A stretch of DNA of 10,369 bases from Nitrospirota bacterium (lineage in GTDB: Bacteria > Nitrospirota > Nitrospiria > Nitrospirales > UBA8639): the NCBI GenBank assembly GCA_003233615.1, contig QIMB01000300.1:1-10369 (forward strand). Reading direction: 5' to 3'. The position numbers and the translations under genes are program-made. The number at the start of each line of letters is the position of its first letter. Within the stretch, counting starts at the first letter, position 1. This document shows positions 1-5,459 of this stretch, in pieces. Under the pieces are notes generated by a model. The model was not told where the DNA came from. It did no database searches and was given only the letters and a program-made list of their open reading frames with translations.

Positions 1-278
1 GAACAACCATTCTGAATGGTTTTTTGAGTTTCTTCGGTAAATTCCTTGTAACCCCTATTGGCCTGCTTGGCCAATTGGTTCATGTTGCTCCTCAGGCGAG
101 ATTCGCCCAGTATCCCTAGAACTTGGCCGAGTAGCTCACGATCTTTAACAGGGAACTTGTTCCGGGTCCGCCTTTTTGGAATTGAGTCATCAAATACCCA
201 CGAGCGGATAAAGTCCGCCCAAGACATGTCTGCCGCATACTTATCCAGAAAAGCACGCTCTTCTGGCGTAAAACGCAT
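1..278 (-). CDS. MobC-like plasmid mobilization protein, partial (C-terminus off left edge)
   Basis: The minus strand is open from the ATG at 278 to the left edge, giving at least 92 residues. The protein begins MRFTPEERAFLDKYA, continues with WADFIRSWVF, and carries RSNMNQLAKQANRG. The last stretch matches the N-x-NQ-(I/L)A-x-x-x-N-x-G signature of the MobC family (relaxosome accessory proteins that help a relaxase open DNA at oriT). The preceding (R/V)-x-T-x-E-E and FIR segments also fit that family. The frame stays open upstream to a TAG near 435. A TTG at 344 would add 22 basic residues and is an alternative start, and neither start has a clear Shine-Dalgarno. An oriT-like site lies directly upstream at 357-389, which supports a mobilization role. 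A relaxase gene would be expected further left, outside the window. The family call rests on motifs read by eye; the exact start is uncertain. Confidence 0.72.
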   Translation of the reverse strand, partial: MRFTPEERAFLDKYAADMSWADFIRSWVFDDSIPKRRTRNKFPVKDRELLGQVLGILGESRLRSNMNQLAKQANRGYKEFTEETQKTIQNGC

Positions 279-356
279 TGAATAGGGCGGTAATTTTTTT
301 TCTTGTTTTGCAGATATACCTTTCGTTTTTCGTAAAAGAGACAATACACGGCCAAG

Positions 357-392
357 CCCTGCTTTCTGGGAAACAGGGACGGTAAGTGCCGC
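357..392 (+). other. Candidate oriT (MOBQ/IncQ-like) upstream of mobC
   Basis: CCCTG (357-361) and CAGGG (374-378) form an inverted repeat. TTTC and GAAA inside extend the stem around a TGG loop, with one bulged C. Two bases later comes CGGTAAGTGC (380-389). In IncQ plasmids such as RSF1010/R1162 and relatives (pSC101, pTF1), oriT is an inverted repeat followed on the same strand by a core resembling GGTAA(A/G)TGCG, with the nick just after it. The layout and most of the core agree. The base after GTGC is C rather than G, and the CCCT that follows in the plasmids is absent. The position next to a mobC-like gene is what would be expected. Function as a nick site is inference. Confidence 0.45.
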
Positions 393-412
393 AAATTGTC
401 TGGGTTCAAGTG

Positions 413-450
413 AGGGAAAAAGAAAAACGCCAGCCTAGGCTCAGCGTTTT
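413..450 (-). terminator. Intrinsic terminator (possibly bidirectional)
   Basis: AAAACGC (424-430) pairs with GCGTTTT (444-450), with the palindrome AGCCTAGGCT between them. On the minus strand the stem is followed by a T-rich run (GTTTTTCTTTTT). It lies about 37 bases past the stop codon of the interrupted minus-strand gene at 487, where a terminator would be expected. On the plus strand only four T follow, so termination in that direction would be weaker. Confidence 0.7.
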
Positions 451-486
451 AAAGCAGCTAATTCTGAAAAATTGTATTGTTGGGTA

Positions 487-666
487 TTACAGAGATGGGC
501 TAATATCGACTGAAGCGCCTTGGAGGATAAGTTTCCATTCTTCTAGTACCTGGAACAGTTGGTTCGAAGTTTCTCCTCCGGGGTCCACCACCACATTATA
601 TCCGTCACTGTAATCTTCTGAAAATTTCAACTGACCTGGTGTTTTTATGGTTTGTCCATTACTGCT
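487..666 (-). pseudogene. 3' fragment of an unrecognised gene, truncated by the IS630 element
   Basis: The minus strand reads 59 codons and a TAA stop (487-489), ending in LEEWKLILQGASVDISPSL. A strong intrinsic terminator follows, which argues that this is the genuine tail of a transcribed gene. The reading frame enters the IS630 left end at 666, so the 5' part was separated by the insertion. If the element and one TA are removed in silico, the frame stays open into the right flank (about 1844-2088). That flank is palindrome-rich and does not look like protein-coding DNA, so the original upstream part may be lost or rearranged. I do not recognise the family; the residues visible are a hydrophilic stretch with DGYNVVVDPGG and a short helix-like end. 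It may have been part of the same mobile region as mobC. Confidence 0.4.
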
Positions 667-682
667 AGTGTAGTGTATTAAA
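665..682 (+). repeat. Left terminal inverted repeat of the IS630 element
   Basis: CTAGTGTAGTGTATTAAA is the exact complement of 1827-1844. Similarity fades beyond base 18. A TATACT hexamer just inside (694-699) could be a -10 box for the transposase, but no good -35 box is seen. Confidence 0.93.
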
Positions 683-1843
683 TAGATAAATGATATACTG
701 CAGGCACGTTACTCACCAAGGAATGGAGTCCTCATGCCTGCTCAAATTCTGATTCATTTATCAGCCGACGAAACCAAGCAGCTCAAACGGAACCGACGAA
801 GCCGCAAGACGCCCGTCCGATTACTGGAACGCTCAACCATCGTCTTACTGGCAGCAGAAGGAATCCCCAATTACCAAATAGCCACACAACTCAAGATTGA
901 TGTGAACAAGGTTGGGCGGTGGCGAAATCGCTTCGCCGAGAGGCGCCTGGCTGGCATCGAGAAAGCCTTGCCGCGCGGGGCGAATCATGGCGGCAAGAAT
1001 TCTGCCGCGCAAGCCAAGCTACGGTCAACCATTATTGCCATGACGATGCAAGAGAAACCGAAAGACGCCACCCAGTGGACAACCCGAAGTCTGGCGAACG
1101 TCCTGGGCATCAATCATTCCTTTGTCAACAGAGTCTGGCGGGAAGTGGGGTTGAAACCCCACCTCACGGTGCAGTTCAAGGTGAGCAACGATCCGCATTT
1201 TGAGGAAAAGCTCCATGATGTCGTTGGCTTATATGTCGCCCCACCAAAAAAAGCGGTGGTCTTCTGCATTGATGAGAAGAGTTCGATCCAAGCCCTGGAT
1301 CGCACGCAGCCTGGCTTACCGATGAAGCCCGGTCGGTGTGGCACGATGACGCATGACTATACACGGCATGGCACGAGCACCTTGTTTGCGGCCTTCAATA
1401 CCCTGACGGGAGCGGTCATTGGCGAATGCCGACAACGCCATACCCATAAAGAGTTTCTGTCGTTCTTGAAGACCGTGGACAAACAGGCCCCGAAGCAATT
1501 GGCATTGCATTTGATCGTCGACAATTATGCGACGCATACACACAAGAACGTCAAAGCGTGGCTGAAGCGAAACCCACGAGTGCGGTTGCACTTTATCCCA
1601 ACAAGTTCGTCATGGCTCAATTTGGTGGAACGATTTTTTGGGGTGCTGACGCACAAGCGGTTGCGGCGCGGCGTCTTCACCTCGGTCAAAGAACTGGAGG
1701 CCGCGATCATGCAATTTATCGACACGCATAACCAGAACAAGAAACCGTTTGTGTGGACCAAGTCGGCAGAAGACATTTTAGTGAAAGTGGGGCTGGCTCG
1801 CCAAGCTCTCGCATCTCACTAAGTAGTTTAATACACTACACTA
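666..1843 (+). mobile_element. Complete IS630-family insertion sequence
   Basis: The ends are a perfect 18-bp inverted repeat, CTAGTGTAGTGTATTAAA at 665-682 and its complement at 1827-1844. A TA sits at each end (666-667 and 1842-1843), as expected for the TA target duplication of IS630/Tc1-type elements. Because the repeat can be read as CTAG at both ends, the exact boundary (inside or outside the TA) is ambiguous by a few bases. One intact transposase gene fills the element, with about 66 bp on the left and a few bp on the right outside the gene. Intact ends plus an unbroken gene suggest recent insertion and possible activity. It interrupts the minus-strand gene that ends at 487. Confidence 0.92.
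734..1822 (+). CDS. IS630-family DDE transposase
   Basis: This 362-residue protein cuts and pastes the surrounding element. An N-terminal helix-turn-helix region lies around residues 33-62 (RLLERSTIVLLAAEGIPNY, then KVGRWRNRF), with a second DNA-binding segment around 115-140 (TTRSLANVLGINHSFVNRVW). The catalytic triad is readable: D180 in FCIDEKSSIQALDR, D263 in LIVDNYATH, and E299 in SSWLNLVERFF, with about 35 residues between the second D and the E, close to the spacing of the IS630/Tc1/mariner superfamily. The ATG at 734 is preceded by a purine-rich GGAATGGAG that can serve as ribosome binding site. Length is normal for the family, with no frameshift or internal stop. The stop lies five bases before the right inverted repeat. 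Confidence 0.95.
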   Translation: MPAQILIHLSADETKQLKRNRRSRKTPVRLLERSTIVLLAAEGIPNYQIATQLKIDVNKVGRWRNRFAERRLAGIEKALPRGANHGGKNSAAQAKLRSTIIAMTMQEKPKDATQWTTRSLANVLGINHSFVNRVWREVGLKPHLTVQFKVSNDPHFEEKLHDVVGLYVAPPKKAVVFCIDEKSSIQALDRTQPGLPMKPGRCGTMTHDYTRHGTSTLFAAFNTLTGAVIGECRQRHTHKEFLSFLKTVDKQAPKQLALHLIVDNYATHTHKNVKAWLKRNPRVRLHFIPTSSSWLNLVERFFGVLTHKRLRRGVFTSVKELEAAIMQFIDTHNQNKKPFVWTKSAEDILVKVGLARQALASH

Positions 1844-1844
1844 G
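1827..1844 (+). repeat. Right terminal inverted repeat of the IS630 element
   Basis: TTTAATACACTACACTAG is the exact inverted copy of 665-682. The terminal TA at 1842-1843 is the presumed duplicated target dinucleotide. Confidence 0.93.
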
Positions 1845-2100
1845 ATCCTTCGACTCCGCAGGGCTCCGCTCTGGATGACAAGATGGGAATGTTGGAAAAA
1901 GCCGCCAGCGGCATTCCCTGCCTTCGCCGGGCCTCCTTCGCCGAAGTAGCTACGAAGGCTGAAAGCGGCTTCGCGCAGGCAGGTCGCCGTTGTGCCGTGC
2001 GCACGTACTGAGAGTACGCTCCGTGCGCGTCAAAAGGGCTGCGGCCTTTCCTTCGGCATGGCTCTGGACAGGACGGACCCTTCGGCAAGACTCAGAGCAT
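1845..2100. repeat. Palindrome-rich, repeat-like intergenic segment
   Basis: No credible gene is seen; the minus-strand open frame here has low-complexity, non-protein-like composition. Several strong dyads are packed together: GCCGC/GCGGC at 1901-1912 with a two-base loop; GCCTTCG (1920-1926) with CGAAGGC (1953-1959), plus a second CCTTCG at 1935-1940; GCGCA (1999-2003) with TGCGC (2024-2028) enclosing CGTACT/AGTACG (2004-2018, three-base loop). The opening CCTTCGACTCCGCAGGG followed by CTCTGGATGACA resembles dispersed intergenic repeats common in some bacterial genomes (often seen as GTCATCC...GGAGTCGAAGG). GC content is visibly higher than in the flanks. Whether it is repeated elsewhere in this genome cannot be seen from one window. 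Confidence 0.5.
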
Positions 2101-2606
2101 GCTTTTTTGACCATTCCCTTGGCTCTTGACGCCGATGGCATCTCAGGCGTTTATCGGCTATGAACGTGTTCATATTCAACAGGCCCAAGATGAGTAGTGG
2201 AGTCTTTTAGGACCTGGGCAACGTCGAATGGCTCGAACCATAATCTTTGTATGATCCGGTTTTCCTCTATTAGGTTGACCGAATCTAGCCTAAATCTTGG
2301 CGTGGTTCGCTTGGGTCATTCCCCATGGTGAAGCTTTTGTATTGTTTCGCTAGCCCTAAGTCTTCTTTTGGTTTTACCCTTCATCTCCTGTATGAACAAG
2401 ATATCTCCTTTCAAAACAGATGGTTGTGACAAGGCATGTCTTTGGCGGGCGTTTGTGCCATAATACGTAAGGTAGCCCACATTCCTTATTTATTGAAATA
2501 CGTGGGTAAATTCTGATATTTTACTGTTCATAAGGTATTGAATTTCAAAGAAAGATAAAGAAAGGAATATTTCCTTTTATTAAGGAAAAGGAAAGGGGAT
2601 CCCACG
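2101..2606. other. Gene-free stretch with several dyads
   Basis: No protein gene, tRNA or rRNA is recognised. Structures seen are: ACGCC (2129-2133)/GGCGT (2146-2150), overlapping GCCGAT (2131-2136)/ATCGGC (2153-2158); a 16-bp near-perfect palindrome TATGAACGTGTTCATA at 2159-2174; CCCAC (2476-2480)/GTGGG (2502-2506) enclosing TATTT/AAATA; and AAAGGAA (2561-2567)/TTCCTTT (2571-2577) with a three-base loop. The last 60 bases are strongly purine-rich. The stretch separates the accessory left part from the core genes and may be decayed DNA. No function is assigned. Confidence 0.5.
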
Positions 2607-2678
2607 ATGACGATAGGATTCTTGGTCATAGTGGGTAGCGTAGGAATTGGGATTGAACAATGTTGGAAGCGACTATTT

Positions 2679-2876
2679 ACGCGTCAATGGAAATCTTGGA
2701 AATCAAAATTTGTAGAGTCTTTAGAGGTCCTATTCAAGGAGAGTACCCGGTCTTCTGATCGAGAATATTTCGTTGGTTGGTATGACAGAGGTCTGGGTCC
2801 TTCTCTCGTCCTTGAACGGCAGCTTGCGTGGTTGCCACCTCCACATGATGGGTTGCCCTATGAGACCCTGACGCGT
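2679..2876 (+). ncRNA. Candidate structured small RNA upstream of rny (family unknown; 6S-like possible)
   Basis: A nested fold can be drawn by eye. ACGCGTCA (2679-2686) pairs with TGACGCGT (2869-2876). Inside are open regions on both sides, with a GTGG-TTG-CCAC hairpin (2828-2838) on the 3' side. A long terminal arm pairs 2733-2743 (TTCAAGGAGAG) with 2805-2816 and 2745-2757 (ACCCGGTCTTCTG) with 2786-2798, allowing two G-U pairs and one mismatch. A closing stem, a large internal bubble and a long arm at about 200 nt recall 6S RNA, and 6S genes often sit near zapA or folate-ligase genes. A terminator follows at 2914. Against it: no good promoter is seen, the closing stem is short, and no 6S sequence signature is confirmed. 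The strand is inferred from the terminator. Confidence 0.28.
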
Positions 2877-2913
2877 TCTTCTACTTGTTCACTTCATCTT
2901 CCTGTTTCCTCTC

Positions 2914-2950
2914 GCCGATTTCTCTCTAATTCGTAAATCGGCTAGTTTTC
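2914..2950 (+). terminator. Intrinsic terminator upstream of rny
   Basis: GCCGATTT (2914-2921) is a perfect inverted repeat with AAATCGGC (2935-2942), with a 13-base loop, followed by TAGTTTTC. It would end a plus-strand transcript that lies between the accessory region and rny, which is one reason to suspect an RNA gene there. The T-run is short, so efficiency is uncertain. Confidence 0.5.
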
Positions 2951-3082
2951 GTGTCTCTCCTTTTTCTTTTTCCCGTAAAGGGTTTTCATTGTTTTTGAAT
3001 GGCAATTTTGCCTTGTGACGTGGAATGAGGTGTATGCCTTTTCCTTTCATGAGTGCAAAAGGAAACGAATAGGAGTCAAGCG

Positions 3083-4645
3083 ATGGACATGGTAATTCCT
3101 ATACTGACAGGAATCGTTGGTTTGGTCATTGGATTTGTCTCGTTCAAAATGTTTCAACAACAAATGGACGCCAACCGACGTTCAGAGGCCGAGAATCACA
3201 TTCAGCAGCTTACTCAGAATGCGCAACGGGAAGCCGAGAATCTGGTCAAGGAAGCGAAGATCGAGGTGAAAGATCTATTATTTCAGGCTAAGTCAGAGCT
3301 CCAGGCTAAAGAAAAAGACAAACGGAATGAAATGCAAGCCGCGGATCGGAAACTCGTTCAGCGCGAGGAAGCGTTTGAGCGCAAAGTAGACCAATTTGAT
3401 AAACGGGATGATGAGATGCGGCGTAAGGAACAGACTTTCAAGAAGCAGGAGGAGTCCTTAGCCAAGCGAACGGTTGCGTGTGATCAGGCCATTCAAGAAC
3501 ATCGAAAGGCGTTGGAACAAGTGGCTGGGATTACGACCGAGGAAGCCAAACGACAATTATTGAGTGAAATTGAGACGGAAGCCAGGTTAGATGCCGCCCT
3601 CCTCACCAAACGGATTCTGGATGAAACCAAAGAAGTGGCAGACCGTGATGCTCGTGAAATTGTAACACGCTCGATTCAACGCATTACTCGAGATTATGTC
3701 AACGAGGCCACAATCTCTGTGGTACAGCTTGCGAATGATGGCATGAAAGGGCGAATTATTGGTCGAGAAGGACGGAATATTCGCGCATTGGAAGCGGCGA
3801 CGGGTGTGGATTTGATCATCGATGAAACGCCAGAGGCCGTCATTGTATCCGGGTTTGATCCGTTGCGCCGGGAAGTGGCAAAAATTGCGTTAGAACGCTT
3901 GATGCAGGATGGCCGTATTCACCCGACCAGAATTGAAGAAGTTGTTGAAAAGGTCAAAGGGGATGTGGACAAACTGATGCGGGATGAGGCTGAAAAAGTC
4001 ATCTTTGAAGTTGGCCTATCAGATTTCCATCCGGAGATTGTCAAATTGCTCGGGCGGTTGAAATATCGCACAAGCTATGGACAAAATAATTTATACCATG
4101 CTCGTGAAGCGTCCTATATTTGTGGAATTATGGCGTCCGAGTTGGGGTTAGATGTGAAGCTCGCAAAACGTGGCGCCTTGCTTCATGATATTGGAAAAGT
4201 TGTGAGTCAGGAAGAAGAAGGCACGCATGCGATGCTGGGCGCGGAATTGGCGAAAAAGTGGGGTGAATCTGAACTTATCGTCAATGCCATTGCCGCGCAT
4301 CATGAACAAGTCGAACCGTTGTGTCCTGAGTCGGTATTGGTGGCAGCGGCAGAAGCGCTTTCAGCGGCTCGTCCTGGTGCGAGACGTGAGACATTAGAGG
4401 CCTATGTGAAACGGTTAGAGAAGCTGGAAGCGTTGGCCACGGGATATTCGGGTGTGGATAAGGCCTACGCGATCCAAGCAGGGCGCGAAGTGCGAGTCAT
4501 CATCAGGCAGGGGGAATTAAGCGAGACTGAGAGCTTTGCGCTATCTAGAGATTTGGCCAAGAAGATTGAGCAAGAATTGACGTATCCTGGCCAAATCAAA
4601 ATTACGGTTATTCGTGAAAATCGATTTATCGAATTTGCTAAGTAG
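3083..4645 (+). CDS. rny: Ribonuclease Y (membrane-anchored endoribonuclease)
   Basis: This enzyme starts mRNA decay by cutting single-stranded RNA at the inner face of the membrane. The protein has 520 residues, the same as the Bacillus subtilis enzyme. In order it shows an N-terminal membrane helix (about 3-22, IPILTGIVGLVIGFVSF), a long charged coiled coil (about 30-190), a KH RNA-binding domain with GRIIGREGRNIRAL (223-236), and an HD domain. The metal site is readable as YHAREAS (H339), LLHDIGK (H368, D369) and HHEQ (406-409). I chose the ATG at 3083 because AGGAG lies seven bases upstream (3071-3075) and the helix then starts the protein; a GTG at 3053 in the same frame would add ten polar residues before the helix. 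It is the first gene of a tight run with ymdB and xseA. Confidence 0.97.
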   Translation: MDMVIPILTGIVGLVIGFVSFKMFQQQMDANRRSEAENHIQQLTQNAQREAENLVKEAKIEVKDLLFQAKSELQAKEKDKRNEMQAADRKLVQREEAFERKVDQFDKRDDEMRRKEQTFKKQEESLAKRTVACDQAIQEHRKALEQVAGITTEEAKRQLLSEIETEARLDAALLTKRILDETKEVADRDAREIVTRSIQRITRDYVNEATISVVQLANDGMKGRIIGREGRNIRALEAATGVDLIIDETPEAVIVSGFDPLRREVAKIALERLMQDGRIHPTRIEEVVEKVKGDVDKLMRDEAEKVIFEVGLSDFHPEIVKLLGRLKYRTSYGQNNLYHAREASYICGIMASELGLDVKLAKRGALLHDIGKVVSQEEEGTHAMLGAELAKKWGESELIVNAIAAHHEQVEPLCPESVLVAAAEALSAARPGARRETLEAYVKRLEKLEALATGYSGVDKAYAIQAGREVRVIIRQGELSETESFALSRDLAKKIEQELTYPGQIKITVIRENRFIEFAK

Positions 4646-4670
4646 TCTGTGAAACGCTGATCGACGACCT

Positions 4671-5450
4671 ATGAATGTTTTATTTATCGGAGATATTATG
4701 GGCCAGCCTGGTCGTCGAGTGATATTACAACATCTCTCACAGGCAATTGATGACCATCATATTGATTTGGTTGTTGGAAATGGAGAAAATGCTGCTGGAG
4801 GATTCGGTATCACTCCAGATATTGCAGAAGAACTCTTTGACTTGGGTCTTTCCGCCATTACGTTGGGAAACCATGCCTGGGACAAGCGAGAGGCCATGGA
4901 GTATTTGCAAAAAGAGCCCCGTGTGATTCGTCCAGCCAATTACCCTGATGGCGTGCCTGGCAAAGGGACGTGTGTGATCGAAACGGTCAATGGTGAACGC
5001 TTAGGGATTCTGCAATTGATGGGACGAGTCTTTATGCCCATGGTGGATTGCCCTTTTCGTGTGGCTGAGCGAGAATTGTCTCAATTGTCCACACAAGCTG
5101 ACTATATTTTAGTCGATATGCATGCCGAAACCACATCAGAAAAAATGGCCATGGGCTATTTTTTAGATGGTAAGGTGTCTGCGGTGTTGGGTACGCATAC
5201 ACATGTACAAACGGCTGATGAACAGATATTACCTCAAGGGACGGGTTATCTGACTGATGTTGGTATGACTGGACCGGTGCAATCAGTGATCGGCATGAAA
5301 CCTAATTTGGTCATTCAGAAATTTCTGACACAATTGCCACGCAGATTTGAAGTCGCAACTGGCCCCTCTGTCTTGAGTGCAGCCGTTGTAGAGTTCGATC
5401 GCACGACGAAAAAAACGACAAAAATCTCTCGTCTTCGACTCTTTGAATAG
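4671..5450 (+). CDS. ymdB: YmdB-type metallophosphoesterase (cyclic nucleotide phosphodiesterase family)
   Basis: The 259-residue product belongs to the family of B. subtilis YmdB, a dinuclear-metal 2',3'-cyclic-nucleotide phosphodiesterase. Its expected metal ligands are all visible: D8 in FIGDIMGQPGR, E39 and N40 in GNGENAAGG, N67 and H68 in LGNHAWD, H151 in DMHAETTSEK, and H176 and H178 in GTHTHVQTADE. Length is typical. The ATG at 4671 gives the usual family start (MNVLFIGDI), although no clear Shine-Dalgarno precedes it. Only 25 bases separate it from rny, the same pairing as in Bacillus (ymdA-ymdB), and 9 bases from xseA, so co-transcription is likely. The natural substrate is not settled by sequence; involvement in RNA turnover with RNase Y is an inference from the neighbourhood. 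Confidence 0.93.
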   Translation: MNVLFIGDIMGQPGRRVILQHLSQAIDDHHIDLVVGNGENAAGGFGITPDIAEELFDLGLSAITLGNHAWDKREAMEYLQKEPRVIRPANYPDGVPGKGTCVIETVNGERLGILQLMGRVFMPMVDCPFRVAERELSQLSTQADYILVDMHAETTSEKMAMGYFLDGKVSAVLGTHTHVQTADEQILPQGTGYLTDVGMTGPVQSVIGMKPNLVIQKFLTQLPRRFEVATGPSVLSAAVVEFDRTTKKTTKISRLRLFE

Positions 5451-5459
5451 CGCAATCCC

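Noticed and set aside
116..409. 97-codon minus-strand open frame at the left end
   Set aside because: It overlaps the MobC-like frame in another phase; the MobC frame carries a recognisable family signature and this one does not.
386..613. 75-codon plus-strand open frame
   Set aside because: It crosses the terminator hairpin and lies opposite the gene tail ending at 487; no ribosome binding site or family features.
1828..2088. 86-codon minus-strand open frame beside the IS
   Set aside because: It runs through several palindromes, has an Arg/Ala/Pro/Cys-rich repeat-derived composition and no recognisable motif; open frames are expected by chance in such GC-richer repeat DNA.
2607..2936. 109-codon plus-strand open frame with AAGGGG upstream and a hydrophobic N-terminus
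   Set aside because: The second half has low-complexity, Ser/Arg/Leu-rich composition unlike a folded protein, its end overlaps a terminator hairpin, and the segment is better explained by RNA-like pairing. A small membrane protein cannot be fully excluded.
3053..3082. GTG start for RNase Y ten codons upstream
   Set aside because: AGGAG is correctly spaced for the ATG at 3083, and the extension would put polar residues before the membrane anchor.
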